Assembly: GCA_004193555.1 (NCBI GenBank)
Contig: RPGP01000001.1
Span: 668,780-732,779, forward strand
DNA: 64,000 nucleotides
Reading direction: 5' to 3'
Source of the DNA: Desulfobacteraceae bacterium Eth-SRB1
GTDB lineage: Bacteria > Desulfobacterota > Desulfobacteria > Desulfobacterales > ETH-SRB1
In this document: positions 15,001 through 21,000 of the stretch, piece by piece
Position numbering within the stretch: position 1 is the first letter of the stretch
Layout of the letters: each line of letters opens with the position of its first letter
The notes under the pieces: generated by a model
What the model was told of the DNA's origin: nothing
The model's input: the letters and a program-made list of their open reading frames with translations, nothing else
The model's database searches: none
Translations under genes and position numbers: made by a program

Positions 15001-18000
15001 AATCCGGTCAGATTCGCGCCGCCGAAGGTCATTGAATCCACCTGCAGTGGCAGGGGCTGACCGGGAACATAGTTATCCACAACAAGTTCGGCCGCTTCAT
15101 CAAATATCTTTTCCAACCCGCCCAGATCGACGCCAACCGTGTACTGTTCGCCCTTGCGGAAGGCAAAAGACCCGCGGAGGGAAAGGAACTGTGAGACCTG
15201 AATTTCAGCCAGGCCGATATCCAGACCGATCAATTCGTTTCCGGTATAATCGAGATAGACAGGTGTTCCTCCGGTTTTGATCTCGAATCCTGCCGGACGA
15301 CCCTCATCGGGAACGGCCGGAAAACTGGTCGCATAATCGGCCCTGGAACTCATGATTCCGTCGAACAGTTCGCCACCCTGGTTCAATTCGACCGTGATAT
15401 CCTGGGCGCGGACCATGAACACATCGCCGAAACCGTAGGTGGTAACGGCATCCGCATGGGCGGAGAGTGAATAGAAGTTCTGAGAATTAAAAATTTCGGG
15501 CAGATTTGCCTTGAAAATGCCCAAGCCTACATCGAGACCTTCCATACCGAATCCGTAGATATCGTCGGCATTCACCACCTGCAGCTTACCGGGCTGCCCT
15601 TCAATTTCCACATACTCCGGTCTGCCGTAACCCACAAAGGCATAGACATCCTTGGCTCCGAGGGAAAGACCTTTGAAGCCAACATTCTCGACCCGCGAAT
15701 AATCATCGGAAATGCCCGCAAGACTCTTGATACCGTTGAGCACGGTGGATGCAGTATCGCCAAGGGCCGCTTCCAGCAGACTTCCAAGCAGCTCCGTTTC
15801 ACCGGGCAAACCGGTGTTCATGGAACCGGTAAACGTCTCGCCGAGATTGAGTTGAAAATCACCCTGGAGATGAACGAAATCACCCAGATCGAGACTCAGA
15901 TCGGGCAGGTCGAGCGAGCCGAGAAGAGTCAGGCCGAAGTCTGGATCAAAGCCGATGGAAATGTCGAGATTTTTGACAAAGTCAATGGCGCCCATCAAAA
16001 AATCGGGCATGCCGGAAAAATCCGGGATCATATCGCCGAGGGCCGAAAGGTTGAGGCTCGGGAAAAGACTTCCGGTTTTGGGAAGCTCGAACTCAAAATC
16101 AAAACCGGCGTTGAGTTCGAAAAGGTCAAACAGGCCTATCGTAGCGTCCAGACCAATCCTCAGGGACATGCCGTCAAAATCGATGCCGAGGGAATCACCC
16201 TCGCTTCCGATCGGAATGGTCAACTCTCCGCCTTCCATGCCGCTGTAGTCGATGTAGCCGGATGGAACAGGGTAGCCGCCGATCATCATGATTCCGGCAT
16301 TAAGTTCGAATACCAGATCAGTCGCATCCAGCGTCAGAAACGGGTCGGTTCCAACGAGACCCGCAAACTCCGCCGTCGCCGCCAGACTGAAAAAATCTAT
16401 GTTCGGAAGGGTAATGCCAGGGGCCAGCGCCGGCTTGACCATCGCGAGGGCGAAGTCCAGATTATCGATCGCGAGACCGATGGCATCCTCATTGGCCGGA
16501 TCAGACTCGTCAATCACGCCGTCTCCATTTGTATCGGTTCGGTAAGGCCCGTTGATCCCGGCAAAGGCGTAGATATCCTTTCCGGCAACCACCAGTGCCT
16601 CGCCGGGAGCGGTGATTTCAGTTATGCCCGGCACGACAAACTGAACGGCATCGAGCATGCGCTTCTGGAAGGTGAAACCGCCTTGCAGACTGATGATACC
16701 GGCGACATTCGCATAGGCATTACCGACGGAGGCTTCCATAATAGCGTTGTTGAAATCGATCACAACAGGGTCGCCACCCGTCTCGATCTCATAACCGGTT
16801 GAGGCATTGCCCTGACCGTCCTTCGAAAAATCAGCTACCAGCCCTTGCTGGCTGCTGCTGTTGACGCTCACATTGACATCGTTGAGATCAAATTCGATGA
16901 CGTCGGTAAAACCCACGAAAGCGATCTGTTCGCCATGGGCCTTGAGGGCCGTGAATTTCGTGCTCTTCGGTACGAGAGCGGCCAGTGGATTGGTCAATAT
17001 GTCCGGCGTGCCTGTCGTCAGAATTGTCATGCCAAAATCGAAGTCGTCTATGATTAGACCGATGGCGTCCTCGTTGATGTCATCTTCTGCATTGACTGTA
17101 CCATCGCCGTTGGTATCGGTGCGATAGGGACCGCCCACACCCACAAAGGCCTGTACGTTGTTAGCTCCAAGTTCTATGCTGTTGGCACGAACACCGGATA
17201 TAGCGCCGGCCAGGCCGGCGTTGACGGTAATCTCGTTGGAATCGGCCCGACGGAAGGCAAAGTCACCCGACAGATAGACGAACTCGGAAACCGCCAGCAG
17301 GGCATCCTGAACCTCGGCCTGGATAAAGGCTTCGCTGTAGTCGAGTGTAACCGGATCGCCGCCTGTGGCTATCGCAAGACCGCTGTCGCCGAAACTGGCG
17401 ACAAAGTCCACCACCGGACGTTTGTCCGGCATAGCCTGCCATCCGGCGCTCCAATTGAGCTGGACATCAATATTATTCCCGGATAGATCGAAGATATCTT
17501 CTCCGCCGACAACCGCGAAATTGTTTGCAGTAGCGCTGAGCGCCGTAAATTTCGGCAGATTGAGACTCTTCTTTGTAGGTATCAGAATGGCAAGTCCCAG
17601 GTCCACCTCGCTGACCGCCAGGCCGAACAGGTCTTCCTGATCACTGATCTGTGTGGCAGAGTCAAAGTCAGGTGTGCCGTAGCCGACAAAGACGTCTACA
17701 TCATCCATACCGATAGTCATGGCCTCGACTTCAATGTTGGAAATGGTGGACCAGTCAGAGGATACATTGGCCCCGGCAACCGTCAGCGCTGCCATCGTAG
17801 GCGCCATCTGCAAATCAGTCGTCGTCAGACCGGAATTAAGCGTCACCCTGTGACGTTGGCCTTTTTCAAAACTGAGTCCCCCCTGCACATAAACAAATTC
17901 GTCTATTGCGAGAGTCGCCTGCGCCACCTGAACGCCAAGATAGCTACTCTCATAATCCAGGAAAACAGGCTCGCCGCCGGTAGCGACTTCAAGACCGCCC

Positions 18001-21000
18001 GCGCCGAAACTGCCTGCAAAATCAACATGCGGCTTGATCTGTGTGCCGTTCCATGCCTTGCCCTGGTTAGCGGCAACCTCGATACCATTGGCCTCGATGG
18101 TAAGAAAATCAATGCCTGTAAATGCTACCTGATCGGTCATGGCAGAAATTGCCCACAGACGCGGCACAACTTTGTCCGGATCATTGAATATGGCAAGGCC
18201 CAGATCCAGATTCTCGACCACCAGTCCCACCGCATCGGGATCGCGGACATCCTGACTGTCAATATCTCCATCTCCGTCACTGTCCACAAAATAGGGACCG
18301 GAGCCGGCAAAAAGATTCACATCGGAAAGCCCCAGGGTAAAGGCGCTCATGGGCATGTTATTGATACGAGAATATTGCAACGGAGTGACATAGCCTTTCG
18401 TTACCAGCGACGCCAGCGTTGTTGCTGCTTCAGGAGAAGTATTTGAAAAACCGGTGGCGATATCCACGGCAATACCGCCGGTTTTTTCCAGGGCAAATCC
18501 GCCTTCGATGTAGAAGAAGTCATCAATTGTGATCAAAGCGTGGCCTACATCTACACCGATCATGGAACGGTCAAAATCAAGCATGATCGGCTCGCCACCG
18601 GTAGCCAGCTCTAACCCTTCTTCGCCGAAGCTGGAGACAAAATCAATATAGGGAGCGATTTGCAGCCCCTGCCATTTTGATCCCTGGTTCATCTGCACTG
18701 TGAGATCATCGACATCGAGCTGCATAAAACCCCAGTCCACATCGAGCGGATCGGGCCAGTTTGCCCTCATCGCATACATCTTCGGGATCACCTGATTCGG
18801 ATCGATGGCCTTTGTCGCACGCATCAGGGTAAAACCGACATCGATATCCGCCAGCTCAAAGAATGGATCGTCAGGATCTCCCACAGTGATGGTAACGCCG
18901 GCGGCACCGAAGCTGATAGCATCGACGGGGAGATCATCGAAGCGGGAGTTGTCGGTAGAGAGAAACGAGTTGCTTTTGAACGGCATCAGTTTTGTAGCAA
19001 GTGTAGAGGCTTCTCCAGTCAGGCGGGACGGCAACCCTGTTGCCACATCCACCTGCATACCGGACGATTTTTCAAAGGCGAAACTGCCTTCTATCTGGAA
19101 GAAGTCATCCACATTGAGCAGTGCGTGCTCAAGAGAAACACCGATCATGGAACGATCGTAGTCGATTACTATCGGATCGCCGCTTGTCGGAATCGACAGA
19201 TAACCTTCATCAAAACTGGTGGAAAAGTCGACATGGGGTTTTGCAAATGTTCCGCCGCGCCATTGTCCTCCCTGGTTAAGGTCAATCTGCAGGCCGTCGA
19301 CATCGAATTTGAAGTAGTCCCAGTCAATATCGAGAGGATTAGCCCACCGCACCTGCGTGGCATACAGATTGGGAATTATGGAATCAGGATCTGCCGCAAG
19401 CGTCGAATCCATCAGCACCATTCCAAGATCGATATCATCCAGTGCAAACCCCCATGCATCGGAGTTCGTCGTCTCATCGGGATCAAACAACCCGTTTCCA
19501 TTCGTGTCGATGAAATATGGACCCATGCCGGCGAAGATATCCACATCGGTTCCGCTCAGAATTGCAGTATCGACGGCAAGGTCTTCGATGCGAGAATGAT
19601 CGGCGCTCAGTCCCTGCACCTTGCCAAGACCGGTGCGGAGAGATAAATCCATTGCAATCGGGTATGTGGAAGGAAGCCCTGTCGCCACATCCACTGTGAG
19701 ACCGGATGATTTTTCAAAATAGAGCCCGCCGCTGACGTAAATGTAATCGGAAATCGCCAGTGTCGCTCGACCGATCTGGACCGCGGTTATCTCGCCTCTG
19801 CTGCCTGCAAAATTAAATTCTACCTCGCTTCCCGGCCCGGTTGTAACTGTCAGCGGCGCAGCCGCGAAATCTACCACAGCATCGCCCGGTTGGATCTTAC
19901 TATTGATCTCGACCGAAATATCGGCCGCCGCGACGGTTATTGCATCAATGCCGACAAAGGCGACATTGCCCACATCGGCTTTCAGCGCCGTCCATTTCCG
20001 AGCGGGTGCAGTGTGGTCGGCCATCAGGGCGAGCGCAAAATTGGCATTCAGGAGTTCAAATCCTAACGCGTCTTCTGTTCCGCCATTAAGGCCGGCAAAG
20101 GCATTCACGTTCGCAGCGCCGATAGTCAGCAAATTCACATTCACCTGCTCGCCGCTGTTCAGCATTACCGTATCCGTGCTCTTCTTAAAGGCAAAACTGC
20201 CGTCAACGTTGAAGAAGTTTTCCACATCAATAGTGAGTTGGCTGCTTGCCTGAACCAGTGCTCCTGTAAAATCAAAGGTCACATTTTCATCGACCCCGGT
20301 GGCTACCTGCAGTGTCTCGCTGCTGAAGTCAATTACCGAACCGTCGCCGGCCGCGAGATTAACAGTAACATCTATATCGTTGCCGGCCACGGTTACACCA
20401 TCAATACCAAGGATGCCGGCGCCCGCTGCCTCTGCCTTCAAAGCGGTCCATCGCCGTTTCTCCACGGTCTTCTCACTTACAAGCGCCAGGGCGAATTTTG
20501 CACCGGTGAGGGCAAGACCCGCGGCATCGGCTGTTCCGCCGTTGATTCCCGCGAAGACATCCAGATCGGATGCACCCACAGTAAGAATATCCATTAAAAC
20601 CGAAACGCCGCCGGACGGCGTCAGGGTTTCGCTGGATTTATGAAAGGCGAATGTGCCGCCGGCCCTGAAAAAATCAGCCACATTCAGCACCGCGCCGCTG
20701 ACGCGCACTTCCTGAATAGCCGCCGATGCAACGATTTCATCACCGAAAGTATAGGTAAGGCCGGCCGTTTCGAGTGTTTTGTTTTCATTCGTCAGCACTG
20801 TGGCACTGTCTTTCCACAGGATCTCTGATTCCGCCGCCGACAGTTCAACATCACCGCCAAGCTGGGCAAACGCTCCACCTTTGGCTTCCAATGCCCTGCC
20901 ATTCGCAGACACGATCAGTCCGACCGAAGCATCGGAAACACCAATTTGGTATTCTCCCGCCACCATCGACACGTTAGCCCCTGCAGAAAGGACATTCAGT